In this document: positions 8,475 to 17,410 of the stretch, one piece after another
Layout: every line of letters begins with the position of its first letter
Numbering within the stretch: the stretch's first letter is position 1
Source of the DNA: Alphaproteobacteria bacterium MarineAlpha11_Bin1
Lineage (GTDB): Bacteria; Pseudomonadota; Alphaproteobacteria; MPNO01; UBA830
Assembly: GCA_002937455.1 (NCBI GenBank)
Contig: PTJZ01000005.1
Coordinates: forward strand, 138,895-202,894
Length of the DNA stretch: 64,000 nucleotides
Reading direction: 5' to 3'
Position numbers and translations under genes: made by a program
The notes under the pieces: model-generated
The model's database searches: none
What the model was told of the DNA's origin: nothing
What the model saw: only the letters and a program-made list of their open reading frames with translations

Positions 8475-9671
8475 CTAGTCCCATCTCCAGAAATCGATAC
8501 CCTCCGATAAGAGGTGCCGCGAAAGCACCATTTTATGGGTTTCGGAAGATCCATCCACCAGTCGTGCTTGGCGGGCGTAGCGGTACATCCACTCGAGCGG
8601 TGTATCCTTAGAATAACCACGCGCTCCGCGAAGCTGGATTGCCGTATCAATCGCTTTATGAAGGGTTTCGGATACCACCACTTTTGCCATAGACACCTCT
8701 TTACGTGCGAACTCCCCAGCATCCAACTTAATTGCCGCACGCATGGTCAAAAGGCGACAGATCTCTATTTGCATGGCCGCCTCACCGAGTAGCCATTGAA
8801 CGCCTTCGTGGTTTGCTAAAGTTTCGCCAAATGCCTTTCGGTCGCGGACATATTCGAAAGTTTCCTCTAGTGCGCGTTTGGCCATACCAGTCCACCGCAT
8901 ACAGTGGGTTAGTCGCGCGGTTCCGAGGCGGATTTGCGCGACTTTTAGACCATCTCCGACGCCCATAAGACGATTCTCATCGGGAATCTTTAGCCCGCTA
9001 AAAGAAATTTCACAGTGTCCGCCGTGTTCTTCAGGCCCCATGATCGGAATACGCCGGAGAATTTTCCAACCTGTCTGGTTTGCGTCGAACAGGAAAGCGC
9101 TTAATCCTTTTCGATTATCGTCGGACGTACGCGCAATCAAAATAAAGTGTTTTGCTTCGCCGGCGCCCGTAATGAACCACTTCCGACCGTTAATAACCCA
9201 AGTGTCACCCTTTCTTTCTGCCGTTGTCAGCATAGTTGATGGGTCGGAGCCCGATCCTGGTGCCGGTTCGGTCATCGCGAAGGATGAACGTACTTTGCCT
9301 TCTGCGATAGGCCGCAACCACCGATCTTTCTGGGCCTCTGTCGCGATTTTATTTAGAACTATCATGTTACCGTCGTCCGGTGCGGCGGAGTTAAAGCAGA
9401 CCGGTCCAAAGATCGACCGATTCATCTCCTCGTAGCACGGCGTAATACCAGCGACGCTAAGACCTTGACCACCGAGTTCCTCAGGCATCTGCAGCGCCCA
9501 AAGGCCTTCCGCTTTTACTTTGGCTCGGACGTCATCCAGCACTTCGGGTCGGATGTTCTCATGTTCATCGTAATTATCTCGGTCTGCTTCTAAAGGAATG
9601 ATATTGGTATCGACAAATACGCGGATGCGGTTGCGATAGTCTTCTATTTTCGGGTGCAGGGAAAAGTCCAT
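8475..9671 (-). CDS. Acyl-CoA dehydrogenase family protein (ACAD10/11, LvaC-like)
   Basis: A 398-residue flavoprotein. The N-terminus MDFSLHPKIEDYRNRIRVFV and the motifs FAMTEPAPGSGSDPSTM, WVINGRKWFITGAG and the C-terminal RQARLVDGSSETHKMVLSR are those of the acyl-CoA dehydrogenase class that includes the ACAD10/ACAD11 C-terminal domain. In the Lva pathway the equivalent enzyme acts on 4-phosphoacyl-CoA, eliminating phosphate and giving a 3-hydroxyacyl-CoA via an enoyl intermediate. Its neighbours (kinase, DUF6285, SDR) make that role more likely than ordinary beta-oxidation. The gene ends 113 bp from the kinase start and begins 8 bp after the SDR stop. Confidence 0.88.
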   Translation of the reverse strand: MDFSLHPKIEDYRNRIRVFVDTNIIPLEADRDNYDEHENIRPEVLDDVRAKVKAEGLWALQMPEELGGQGLSVAGITPCYEEMNRSIFGPVCFNSAAPDDGNMIVLNKIATEAQKDRWLRPIAEGKVRSSFAMTEPAPGSGSDPSTMLTTAERKGDTWVINGRKWFITGAGEAKHFILIARTSDDNRKGLSAFLFDANQTGWKILRRIPIMGPEEHGGHCEISFSGLKIPDENRLMGVGDGLKVAQIRLGTARLTHCMRWTGMAKRALEETFEYVRDRKAFGETLANHEGVQWLLGEAAMQIEICRLLTMRAAIKLDAGEFARKEVSMAKVVVSETLHKAIDTAIQLRGARGYSKDTPLEWMYRYARQARLVDGSSETHKMVLSRHLLSEGIDFWRWD

Positions 9672-9679
9672 ATTTCTGT

Positions 9680-10438
9680 TTACATTCCGCTGAGACTGAG
9701 ACCGCCGTCTATAGTGACGACTTCTCCGGTCATATAACCCCCCGCGGGCGCAGTGAGCAACAATAGAACCCCCTCGAGGTCTTCGAGCTGTCCAAACCGG
9801 CGCTGGGCTATACGCTCAAGGATACGTCCGCCAGCCGATCCCGTGAGAAAATCACGGTTAAGATTGGTTTCAATATACCCCGGCGCGATAGCATTAACCG
9901 AGATATTGTATCGAGCGAGTTCCCGAGCTGAAGTGCGGGTCAGCTGATTGATACCGGCCTTCGATGCAGCATAAGCATGTACTTGGCCGCTTGGTATTAC
10001 CCCCAAAATCGACGAGACGTTGACGATCCGGCCGCTTTTCTTTGCCGCAATCAAACGTCTGCTGACCGCCTGCGTCATAAGGAAGTAGCCAGTGAGGTTG
10101 GTATCGATTACTTGGCGCCAATCTTCTGGGGAAGTGTCTATCACGGGATTATTGTTCACGATGCCGGCGTTGTTAACCAGCAAAGTAACTAGCCCTAATT
10201 CCGTTTCGATCTTTGATATCGCACTTTCAATACTTTCTTGGTTTGTGACGTCCATACTTACCGCTAAAGTATTACTACCGATTTCTTCCGCCACTTTCAT
10301 ACACTTATCGGCCCGTCGAGCGGCGATAGCGACAGATGCGCCCGCGTTATTTAAAAAACCGGCAAATGCGCGGCCTAATCCCGATGACGCACCGGTAACA
10401 AGAGCCACTTGGCCGTCCAAAGAAAAATCAGCTCTCAT
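9680..10438 (-). CDS. Short-chain dehydrogenase/reductase
   Basis: A 252-residue classical SDR. The cofactor motif TGASSGLGRAFAG starts near residue 16, NNAG follows near residue 90, the catalytic Ser lies in VNVSSILG and the catalytic YAASK near residue 157. The C-terminal TGEVVTIDGGLSLSGM is standard for FabG-like members. The basic ARRADK after beta-2 suggests NADP(H). In the Lva pathway an SDR (LvaD) reduces the 4-keto acyl-CoA to the 4-hydroxy form; the position between the acyl-CoA dehydrogenase and the dehalogenase genes fits either that or oxidation of a hydroxyl formed by dehalogenation. The start overlaps the dehalogenase stop by 4 nt. Confidence 0.9.
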   Translation of the reverse strand: MRADFSLDGQVALVTGASSGLGRAFAGFLNNAGASVAIAARRADKCMKVAEEIGSNTLAVSMDVTNQESIESAISKIETELGLVTLLVNNAGIVNNNPVIDTSPEDWRQVIDTNLTGYFLMTQAVSRRLIAAKKSGRIVNVSSILGVIPSGQVHAYAASKAGINQLTRTSARELARYNISVNAIAPGYIETNLNRDFLTGSAGGRILERIAQRRFGQLEDLEGVLLLLTAPAGGYMTGEVVTIDGGLSLSGM

Positions 10439-11304
10439 GAGATATTCTTTATCCAGCCAGAGATTGCCTGGCCAATCTCGTCCGGGGAATCTTCTTGGAT
10501 GAAATGGATTCCGGGCACAGTCACTTCAAGCTGGTTAGGCCATTTTCGGCAGAATTCGCGCTGGCGGCCCACCAGAATGGCACCGGGTTCGGCATTGATG
10601 AATAGTTTGGGTACATCAGAATTGCTAAGCCAGTCAGCATAGGACTGTACAATTTCTACTATATCATCCGGGTCTCCTTCTATAGGTATCTCCCGGGGCC
10701 AGCTGAGCATGGGCCTGCGGTCTTCGCCCGCGTCTGCGAATGGCCGTTTGTATTCGTTCATTTCCTCCTCCGTAAGATGCCGCAGGATAGATTGCGGCAG
10801 GATCAGTTCGATGAACATGTTGCGTTCAAGAATTAGTTCCTCCCCGGCGTCGGATCTCATTCCCTTAAAAATAGGACGGGATGATAGCGGCCAATCATCC
10901 CATCCTAACGGACAAACAATACTTTCCATATAAGCAATGCCAAATATCGACTCACGGTGCCTACTGGCCCAGTCGAATCCGAGTGCTGATCCCCAGTCGT
11001 GGGTAACCAGAGTGACGCGCTCGTTAACACCGACATGATCGAGAAATGAATCGAGATACTCGCGATGTTCGGTAAACCGATAACGGCCGGACCGAGAGTT
11101 GGAAAGTTTATCGGAATCCCCCATACCGATCAGATCGGGCACGATGCATCGACCTAATCTTTCTAGGTATGGAATTACATTTCGCCAGAGATATGAAGAT
11201 GTGGGGTTACCGTGCAGGAACACTATCGGATCGCCCGCGCCGCGTTCAACCCAAGCCATGTTCAGGCCTTTGATATTGGTGGTTAACTTGTCTGTCCAGA
11301 TCAC
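10435..11304 (-). CDS. Haloalkane dehalogenase (DhaA/LinB subfamily)
   Basis: An alpha/beta hydrolase of 289 residues that should hydrolyse carbon-halogen bonds to alcohol plus halide. The full haloalkane dehalogenase set is visible: halide-binding Asn33 in HGNPTSSYLWR, nucleophile Asp103 with halide-binding Trp104 in THDWGS, acid Glu127 in IAYMESIVCP followed by the family string WDDWP, and base His in PGIHFIQEDSPDEIG. The frame is open further upstream to 11367, but I choose GTG 11304, which follows the enoyl-CoA hydratase stop by one base and gives the usual family N-terminus. The gene is embedded in an acyl-CoA operon. The natural substrate is unknown; the motif set separates it from epoxide hydrolases. 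Confidence 0.88.
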   Translation of the reverse strand: MIWTDKLTTNIKGLNMAWVERGAGDPIVFLHGNPTSSYLWRNVIPYLERLGRCIVPDLIGMGDSDKLSNSRSGRYRFTEHREYLDSFLDHVGVNERVTLVTHDWGSALGFDWASRHRESIFGIAYMESIVCPLGWDDWPLSSRPIFKGMRSDAGEELILERNMFIELILPQSILRHLTEEEMNEYKRPFADAGEDRRPMLSWPREIPIEGDPDDIVEIVQSYADWLSNSDVPKLFINAEPGAILVGRQREFCRKWPNQLEVTVPGIHFIQEDSPDEIGQAISGWIKNIS

Positions 11305-11305
11305 G

Positions 11306-12094
11306 TCAGCGGCCCTTAAAATTCGGCTTGCGTTTGTTGACGAAGCCATCGATACCTTCGTGAGCATCAGTCGTTCGGGTCAGATTGACGATTGACCGCG
11401 TTTCCCGGTCCATTTGAGTTTCCAGTCCACCAATCCATGTTTCCTGCAGCAAACGCTTGGTTGCACCAAAAGCTTTCGTAGGTCCAGCAGCAAAATTCTT
11501 GGCGTGTGCCATGGCCTCATCTTGAAGCTGCTGGTCAGGGACCACGAGGTCAATGATCCCTATTTCCCGTGCTTCATCTGCGTTCAGCATGCGGTTGGTT
11601 AGCATCAGCTCCTTTGCTCGTCGCAGCCCTATTAGCCTAGGAAGATACCACGTAGAAGAACCATCTGGAGATAGTCCGGCCGCAGTATAGGCTAGGGTGA
11701 ACTTCGCAGATTCACCTGCGATCGCGAAGTCGCAGGCGGCAGCCAAACTAAACCCGGCCCCCGCAGCCATACCGTTGATTGCGCCAACGACAGGCGCGTC
11801 CATGTGGGCCATGCGGGATAGCGCTGCGTGCAATAATCCAGTGATTTCTTTAAGTGTTGATCCGAGAGAATCTCCTTGAGCTGCAAAATATTTTAGGTCC
11901 CCTCCAGCTGAGAAAATTGCACCCTCGCCGGTGAGCAGGACAGCACGGATATCGTCGCGTTCGTCGCAGGCGATGGTGGCGTCGAAAAGATCACGACAGA
12001 TATCCGAGTTAAGAGCGTTCGCTGCGTTCGGGCGGTTCAGCGCTAGCCGCGCCACTCCGTGTGCGACGTCGAAAGACAGATTTTCGTATGACAC
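11306..12094 (-). CDS. Enoyl-CoA hydratase/isomerase family protein
   Basis: A 262-residue crotonase-fold enzyme, first gene of the minus-strand operon. It shows RLALNRPNAANALN at the N-terminus, the first oxyanion segment SAGGDLKYFAAQG, and the second segment GAINGMAAGAGFSLAAACDFAIA. A Ser-Pro-Asp-Gly-Ser-Ser stretch (LSPDGSSTWYLPRLIG) occupies the place where hydratases usually carry their second catalytic Glu, so the reaction may be isomerisation, hydrolysis or another crotonase chemistry and not simple hydration. It is separated by about 90 bp from the divergent acyl-CoA synthetase. Confidence 0.88.
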   Translation of the reverse strand: MSYENLSFDVAHGVARLALNRPNAANALNSDICRDLFDATIACDERDDIRAVLLTGEGAIFSAGGDLKYFAAQGDSLGSTLKEITGLLHAALSRMAHMDAPVVGAINGMAAGAGFSLAAACDFAIAGESAKFTLAYTAAGLSPDGSSTWYLPRLIGLRRAKELMLTNRMLNADEAREIGIIDLVVPDQQLQDEAMAHAKNFAAGPTKAFGATKRLLQETWIGGLETQMDRETRSIVNLTRTTDAHEGIDGFVNKRKPNFKGR

Positions 12095-12185
12095 TTTTAC
12101 CCTTTCAACTGATTGTCACGTGACGTTTGCGACGATAGTTTTGGTTTAAACGTAAAAATGCGGACAATCAAAGGAAGGAATGTGG

Positions 12186-13811
12186 ATGCTTGGCCTTATG
12201 ATGGACAAGCCGCTGCTGATTTCGTCGGTGTTGGAATATGCCGCGAAATACCACGGCGGTACCGAAATTGTATCACGGATGGTCGAAGGACCAATCCACC
12301 GATACAATTATGCCGACGCGCAGGTAAGGTCAAAGCGACTTGCAAAGTCGCTTACTCGTCTGGGGATCGCCCCGGGTGATCGTGTTGCCACTCTCGCGTG
12401 GAATGGGTTTCGCCATTTAGAACTTTATTACGGCGTATCCGGCATGGGCGCCATTTGTCACATGGTCAACCCGCGGCTGTTTTCCGGGCAAATTTCTTAC
12501 ATCCTCGAAAACGCTGAGGACAAAATTGTATTCGCTGATCTCACCTTTGTCCCACTACTTGAGGGAATAGCCGCGGAGGCAACGTCAGTGAAAGCATTTG
12601 TGATCATGACCGACGAAACCAACATGCCGGATACCAGCCTACCCAATGTGTATTGCTACGAGAAACTGCTAGCGGCGGAGGATGGCAATTACGATTGGCC
12701 ACAGTTCGACGAAAACACGGCTTCGTCCATGTGTTACAGCTCCGGAACGACGGGTAATCCCAAGGGGGTTTTGTATTCTCACCGTTCTACCGTGCTCCAT
12801 GCCTGGGCCGCAATGACGCCGGATATGCTCAATATCTCGGCTACGGACGCCATCATGCCGGCTGTGCCGATGTTCCACGTAAATGCCTGGGGCATTCCAT
12901 ATGCTGCCGCCATGGCAGGTGCCAAAATGGTGATGCCTGGCGCAGAGATGGATGGTGAGAGCATCCACAGGATGATCGAGGACGAGGGCGTTACCATTTC
13001 TGCTGGCGTACCGACAGTGTGGCTCGGCCTGCTAGACTATCTAGACCGCAGTGGTAATACGGTCGAGAAGTTTAAGTATTGCGTGATCGGCGGATCGGCG
13101 GCACCTCGGGCAATGAGCGTGGATATGCATGAGAAATACGGTGTCCAAGTTCTCCATGCTTGGGGTATGACGGAGATGTCACCTCTAGGTACAGTCAATT
13201 GGCCCAAGAACGGTATGGAGGGTGAAACTGATGAAGCTCGATACGACAGACAGGTTAAGCAGGGCCGTCCTTGCTACGGCATAGATATGAAGATCGTCAA
13301 TGACGCAAATGACCCCTTGCCGGAAGACGGCAAGTCGTTTGGTGAGCTGAAAGTACGCGGCTTCTGGGTGTGTAGTGAATACTATCGAGCCGAAGGTGCC
13401 AGCCACGATTCTGAGGGTTGGTTTCCTACCGGTGATGTTGCGACCATCGATTCTGACGGCTATATGCACGTCACTGATCGTTCTAAGGATGTAATAAAGT
13501 CTGGTGGTGAGTGGATCAGTTCCATAGAACTAGAAAATATCGCGATCGGCCATCCGGGGGTTTTCGAGGCAGCAGTGATCGGTGTCAGCCATCCCAAATG
13601 GGATGAACGCCCATTATTGATTGTGGTCCGTAACGAGGGAAGCGACGTGTCTGCGGAAGACCTATTGGCATTCTACGAGGGTAAGGTGGCCAAATGGTGG
13701 ATCCCAGATGATGTCGCCTTTATTGACGAACTCCCCCACACGGCGACTGGGAAGCTATTGAAAATGGATCTACGCAACATCTTTGAGGGCTACAAACTAC
13801 CGAAAGCGTAG
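12186..13811 (+). CDS. Long- or medium-chain acyl-CoA synthetase (AMP-forming)
   Basis: An adenylate-forming enzyme of about 541 residues that activates a carboxylic acid to its CoA thioester using ATP. Motifs: the P-loop [18 protein letters not shown], the A5 region [12 protein letters not shown], the A7/A8 stretch [12 protein letters not shown] followed by [15 protein letters not shown], and the C-terminal Lys in [10 protein letters not shown] prefer ATG 12186 ([11 protein letters not shown]) over 12180 because it is better spaced from AAGGAAGG. It is transcribed divergently from the enoyl-CoA hydratase/dehalogenase operon and would supply its CoA-ester substrate, as LvaE does for levulinate. 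Confidence 0.92.
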   Translation: MLGLMMDKPLLISSVLEYAAKYHGGTEIVSRMVEGPIHRYNYADAQVRSKRLAKSLTRLGIAPGDRVATLAWNGFRHLELYYGVSGMGAICHMVNPRLFSGQISYILENAEDKIVFADLTFVPLLEGIAAEATSVKAFVIMTDETNMPDTSLPNVYCYEKLLAAEDGNYDWPQFDENTASSMCYSSGTTGNPKGVLYSHRSTVLHAWAAMTPDMLNISATDAIMPAVPMFHVNAWGIPYAAAMAGAKMVMPGAEMDGESIHRMIEDEGVTISAGVPTVWLGLLDYLDRSGNTVEKFKYCVIGGSAAPRAMSVDMHEKYGVQVLHAWGMTEMSPLGTVNWPKNGMEGETDEARYDRQVKQGRPCYGIDMKIVNDANDPLPEDGKSFGELKVRGFWVCSEYYRAEGASHDSEGWFPTGDVATIDSDGYMHVTDRSKDVIKSGGEWISSIELENIAIGHPGVFEAAVIGVSHPKWDERPLLIVVRNEGSDVSAEDLLAFYEGKVAKWWIPDDVAFIDELPHTATGKLLKMDLRNIFEGYKLPKA

Positions 13812-13871
13812 CTCCTGTTCAAAGAACGACGATCCACAGCTATATTATATTAAAGTTTTTGTTTTCACGGT

Positions 13872-14702
13872 TTAGTTCCCAACCTCCACATCAGCAAAAA
13901 ACTCACCTAACACGTTGTTGAATAACTCCGGTTCTTCCAGATTAAGAACGTGGCCAGTGTTAGGAATCACGAAGAGGCGCGATCCCGCGATAAGTTTTTT
14001 CATGAAGATACCGGGGACTAGGCAGCGCTCGTCATCATCGCCGGTAACGATCATCGATGGCACTGGAATCGATCGGATTTCCTCCTCCAAATCCCACAGA
14101 CTTGGGCGCGATGCTTGCACGCCGCGCTGTGTCAAAGCAGCGCCGGTATTAGAATGCTCCCGCAGCTTAGCAACGAAGTTGTCCCAGCCGCGCGGGTCTT
14201 TCTGCTTGAAGGTCAACCGGCCCGGAACGGTGACGTACTCCTCGGCGAAATCGGCCGCACCCCGTCTCTCAAAATTATCGGCGACGGTCAGTGAAAGGGA
14301 TTGGAATTCTTCATGTGTGTTGGGCTCCGATCCATAGCCGCAGCCGCAGATAGTCAGAGATAAAGCTCGATGAGGATATACCATGCCAAAATGGAGGGTT
14401 GCGAACCCACCCATCGAAAGCCCCACTATGTGAGCTTTTTCAATACCAAGATGGTCGAGGACCGCCAAAGCGTCTTCGCGAGCGATATCTTGAGAATAAC
14501 TGGCCTCGTTTTCCGGGGTTTCCGATCCAGGATAACCACGCGCCGAATACACGATACAGCGCCGTCGCCGGCTGAAGTGGCTAACCTGCGGTTCCCATGA
14601 TCGCCAGTCGCCAGCGAATTCGTGGATGAACAAAATCGGCGTACCGTCTCCCGTGTCCTCGTAATAAAGCTTAATCCCGTCGGCCGCGGTTAAATGTGGC
14701 AT
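13872..14702 (-). CDS. Alpha/beta hydrolase (3-oxoadipate enol-lactonase-like)
   Basis: A 276-residue soluble hydrolase. The oxyanion region is LFIHEFAGDWRSWEPQV, the nucleophile elbow GLSMGGFATLHFG, the acid is in VTGDDDERC and the base His in NTGHVLNLEEP. The compact cap and the general pattern recall enol-lactonases and related C-O or C-C hydrolases; the substrate cannot be told. It is convergent with the acyl-CoA synthetase (60 bp between stops) and divergent from galE by about 185 bp. Confidence 0.85.
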   Translation of the reverse strand: MPHLTAADGIKLYYEDTGDGTPILFIHEFAGDWRSWEPQVSHFSRRRRCIVYSARGYPGSETPENEASYSQDIAREDALAVLDHLGIEKAHIVGLSMGGFATLHFGMVYPHRALSLTICGCGYGSEPNTHEEFQSLSLTVADNFERRGAADFAEEYVTVPGRLTFKQKDPRGWDNFVAKLREHSNTGAALTQRGVQASRPSLWDLEEEIRSIPVPSMIVTGDDDERCLVPGIFMKKLIAGSRLFVIPNTGHVLNLEEPELFNNVLGEFFADVEVGN

Positions 14703-14887
14703 ATCTTTCTCCTATCGTATTTTTAATCGTCCCCATCCGCCTGACAATCCTCGTATGTCCGGCCAAGATTAGTACCGTCTGTCATAACCGGAGAGAATTA
14801 TGAGCATTTGGCTTCTTCTCTACCATAGCGGTTGCGTGCGGGCGTTGCGGGTGGATAATAGTCCGCCATGTCATTTATGTATTTTCC

Positions 14888-15895
14888 ATGAATAAGATTC
14901 TCGTCACCGGCGGTGCCGGATATATAGGTAGCCATACGTGCAAGGCGCTCTCTGCAGCGGGAATGGAGCCCGTGGTATTTGATAATCTGGTAAGTGGTCA
15001 CGAATGGGCGGTCAAATGGGGGGAGTTGGAAAAGGGTGACTTACTCGATCGAGATAGGATTGCTGAGGTAGTACGAAATATTTGCCCCGATGGCGTAATT
15101 CATTTTGCCGGTTCAGCCTATATCGGGGAGTCCTTTACCCACCCAGCAAAGTATTGGAGAAACAATCTCACTGGCACGATCAATCTTCTAGACGCACTGA
15201 TCCCCGTCGCCGTGCCGCCGGTAGTGTTTTCGAGCAGTTGTACGGTCTACGGCGTTGTTGACGTTGATCTTATTTCAGAGGTCACCCCTGTGGCTCCGAT
15301 AAATCCATACGGTAACACCAAACGCGCCATTGAAATAATGATGGAGGATTACCAAGTTGCTACAGGTTTGCGTCATATTGTGCTGAGATATTTCAATGCG
15401 GGCGGTGCGGATGCTGGCGGAGATATCGGCGAAGTCCATGATCCAGAAACCCACCTGATTCCGCTTTCTATCGCTGCCGCTTTTGGTGATCGAGAGGTGC
15501 TAAAAATATTTGGGACAGACTATCCGACCACTGACGGCACCTGTGTGCGGGACTATATCCATGTTACCGATCTGGCAGATGCACACGTCCGTGCATTACA
15601 GCACCTCCTCGACGGCGGTAAGTCCGATGTTTTCAACCTCGGAGCTGGGGAGGGGTGTTCAGTCCGTGACGTTGTGGATGCCGTTGGCCGATTGGTGGGT
15701 AGGCCTGTGCCTGTGGAAGAAGACATTCGCCGGTCAGGAGACCCCCCACGACTAGTAGCAGATACAGCGCACGCCCAAGACGTGCTGGGCTGGAAACCTG
15801 TGCACTCATCGCTCGATAATATCGTTACAACCGCGTGGCATTGGTATCGGGCGCAGAAGCAGATTTTGTCGCAACCCGACGCGGGCTTGGACTAA
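14888..15895 (+). CDS. galE: UDP-glucose 4-epimerase
   Basis: A 335-residue extended SDR that interconverts UDP-glucose and UDP-galactose (or their N-acetyl forms) in the cytoplasm. It shows the NAD-binding GGAGYIGSHTCKAL at the N-terminus, the catalytic Ser/Thr region FSSSCTVYG, Tyr-x-x-x-Lys as YGNTK, then LRYFNAGGAD and GTCVRDYIHVTDLADAH, all typical GalE motifs. The start at ATG 14888 gives a perfect family N-terminus. Its stop is only 4 bp before cobU, so it is probably co-transcribed with the nucleotide-loop genes of cobalamin synthesis, a curious partner since no sugar genes flank it. Confidence 0.94.
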   Translation: MNKILVTGGAGYIGSHTCKALSAAGMEPVVFDNLVSGHEWAVKWGELEKGDLLDRDRIAEVVRNICPDGVIHFAGSAYIGESFTHPAKYWRNNLTGTINLLDALIPVAVPPVVFSSSCTVYGVVDVDLISEVTPVAPINPYGNTKRAIEIMMEDYQVATGLRHIVLRYFNAGGADAGGDIGEVHDPETHLIPLSIAAAFGDREVLKIFGTDYPTTDGTCVRDYIHVTDLADAHVRALQHLLDGGKSDVFNLGAGEGCSVRDVVDAVGRLVGRPVPVEEDIRRSGDPPRLVADTAHAQDVLGWKPVHSSLDNIVTTAWHWYRAQKQILSQPDAGLD

Positions 15896-15899
15896 ACAT

Positions 15900-16427
15900 A
15901 TGTTTTCCCCGATCTCGACTTTCGTCATTGGAGGTGCATCCTCTGGAAAAAGCCTATACGCCGAAGAGTTGGTAATGGAATTACCTGGAGCCCCGATCTA
16001 TTTGGCAACTGCGCAGGCTTTCGATGACGAAATGGAGGATAAGATTGCATCCCATCGCCGTCGCCGTGGAGACGATTGGACCACGATTGAAGAACCCTAT
16101 GACTTGCCTGACGCAATTTCCGAAAATGGCGTGTCAAATACGGTATTATTGGTCGATTGTCTTACCCTGTGGCTATCTAATTTGATTTTCTTAGAACGCG
16201 ATATTTCAAAAGAAAGTGATGACCTGATTGAGGCAATTTCAAAAGTCAAAGGGTGTATAGTTCTAGTGTCAAACGAGGTTGGTCTGGGCTTAGTACCCGA
16301 TAATCAGGTTGGGCGGCATTTTCGTGATCTGCAAGGTACTCTTAACCAAAAAGTCGCAGCGGCAGCGGACCGTGTGGTATTCATAGCTGCCGGACTACCA
16401 CTGACCCTCAAAGGTACCACGAATTGA
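15900..16427 (+). CDS. cobU: Adenosylcobinamide kinase / adenosylcobinamide-phosphate guanylyltransferase
   Basis: A bifunctional 175-residue enzyme (CobP in Pseudomonas nomenclature) that phosphorylates adenosylcobinamide and transfers GMP to it, preparing the nucleotide loop. The P-loop GGASSGKSLYAEEL lies near residue 10; the His accepting GMP is in IASHRRRRGDDW; VDCLTLWLSNL and SNEVGLGLVPDN complete the family pattern. It follows galE by 4 bp and overlaps the next gene by 4 nt, so translation is coupled. Confidence 0.95.
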   Translation: MFSPISTFVIGGASSGKSLYAEELVMELPGAPIYLATAQAFDDEMEDKIASHRRRRGDDWTTIEEPYDLPDAISENGVSNTVLLVDCLTLWLSNLIFLERDISKESDDLIEAISKVKGCIVLVSNEVGLGLVPDNQVGRHFRDLQGTLNQKVAAAADRVVFIAAGLPLTLKGTTN

Positions 16428-17410
16428 CCGAAGTTTTTCACGGGGGAGATTTGCGGGCTGCCGCGAATAGTTTTGGCGAGCAAGCTGACGACTGGCTAGA
16501 TCTTAGTACTGGAATTAATCCGCACCCTTGGCCCGTACCAGAGAGCATGCTCGAAGCGCTTCACCTGCTTCCTGATAGTGATCGGATGGACAATCTGAAG
16601 TTAGCCGCGGCGGCTGCATATGGAGTAAACGATCCAGCATGTATCGCTTGTGGTCCCGGGAGTCAGGCATTGATCCAATGGTTGCCTCGTCTACGTGATG
16701 TCTGTCGGGTCGCCGTGGTAGCACCAACCTATGGAGAGCATACCCCTGCGTGGAAGGCCGCAGGCCACGACGTTTTTGAGACAGAGTTTTTGCCAGAACC
16801 AGCCGATTGCGATGTTGCGGTTGTGACTCGACCCAACAACCCGGACGGGGCGACACCGGCGATTGCCGATGTGACCTCTCTTGCTAAATTGCTATCGGAG
16901 AAAGGCGGAGGAGTGGTTGTGGATGAAGCCTTCGCCGATCTTGATACGGCTCCCTCCATCGCTGCTGGCACCTCCGCTGGGATCGTCGCTCTCCGGTCGT
17001 TTGGAAAGTTTTATGGATTACCCGGACTACGCCTCGGTTTTGTAGTTGCCGGCCCGGATATGGTGGCAAGAACGGCTGCTGCTCTGGGGCCTTGGCCGGT
17101 GTCCTCGCTAGCTGCCGATATAGGCGCCGCAGCATTAATGGATTTCGACTGGCAGACGAAAACCCGCGATCGGCTGGAGGAGTCAGCCCTTCGTCTAGAC
17201 AATATTTTAATGGGGGCCGGACTCGATATACTGGGTGGCACCAACCTTTTCAGGCTAGTCACCTCCGGGAAAGCGCAGACGATGCACGAAAAACTAGGCC
17301 GGGCTGGAATCTATACCCGCAGATTTCTGGAAAACCCAAGCTGGCTGCGTTTTGGACTGCCGGGAAAAACGGTGGATTGGGTACGTCTCGAGAAGGCATT
17401 GTATTCATGA
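16424..17410 (+). CDS. cobD: Threonine-phosphate decarboxylase (CobD of Salmonella, CobC of Pseudomonas)
   Basis: A PLP-dependent class I/II aminotransferase-fold enzyme of 328 residues that decarboxylates L-threonine O-3-phosphate to (R)-1-aminopropan-2-ol phosphate, the linker attached by CbiB. The N-terminus FHGGDLRAAANSFG..WLDLSTGINPHPWP is characteristic; PNNPDGATP, DEAFADL and the PLP-lysine segment SFGKFYGLPGLRLGF follow. The start codon is TTG in a 4-nt overlap with cobU, and it overlaps the next gene by 4 nt. Confidence 0.94.
   Translation: MTEVFHGGDLRAAANSFGEQADDWLDLSTGINPHPWPVPESMLEALHLLPDSDRMDNLKLAAAAAYGVNDPACIACGPGSQALIQWLPRLRDVCRVAVVAPTYGEHTPAWKAAGHDVFETEFLPEPADCDVAVVTRPNNPDGATPAIADVTSLAKLLSEKGGGVVVDEAFADLDTAPSIAAGTSAGIVALRSFGKFYGLPGLRLGFVVAGPDMVARTAAALGPWPVSSLAADIGAAALMDFDWQTKTRDRLEESALRLDNILMGAGLDILGGTNLFRLVTSGKAQTMHEKLGRAGIYTRRFLENPSWLRFGLPGKTVDWVRLEKALYS

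Noticed and set aside
8878..9435. 185-codon plus-strand frame opposite the acyl-CoA dehydrogenase
   Set aside because: It is a shadow of a strongly conserved gene in the other strand, with no domain features.
17092..17406. Upstream extension of the histidine phosphatase frame
   Set aside because: It lies entirely inside cobD; ATG 17407 in an ATGA overlap with the cobD stop is the natural start.
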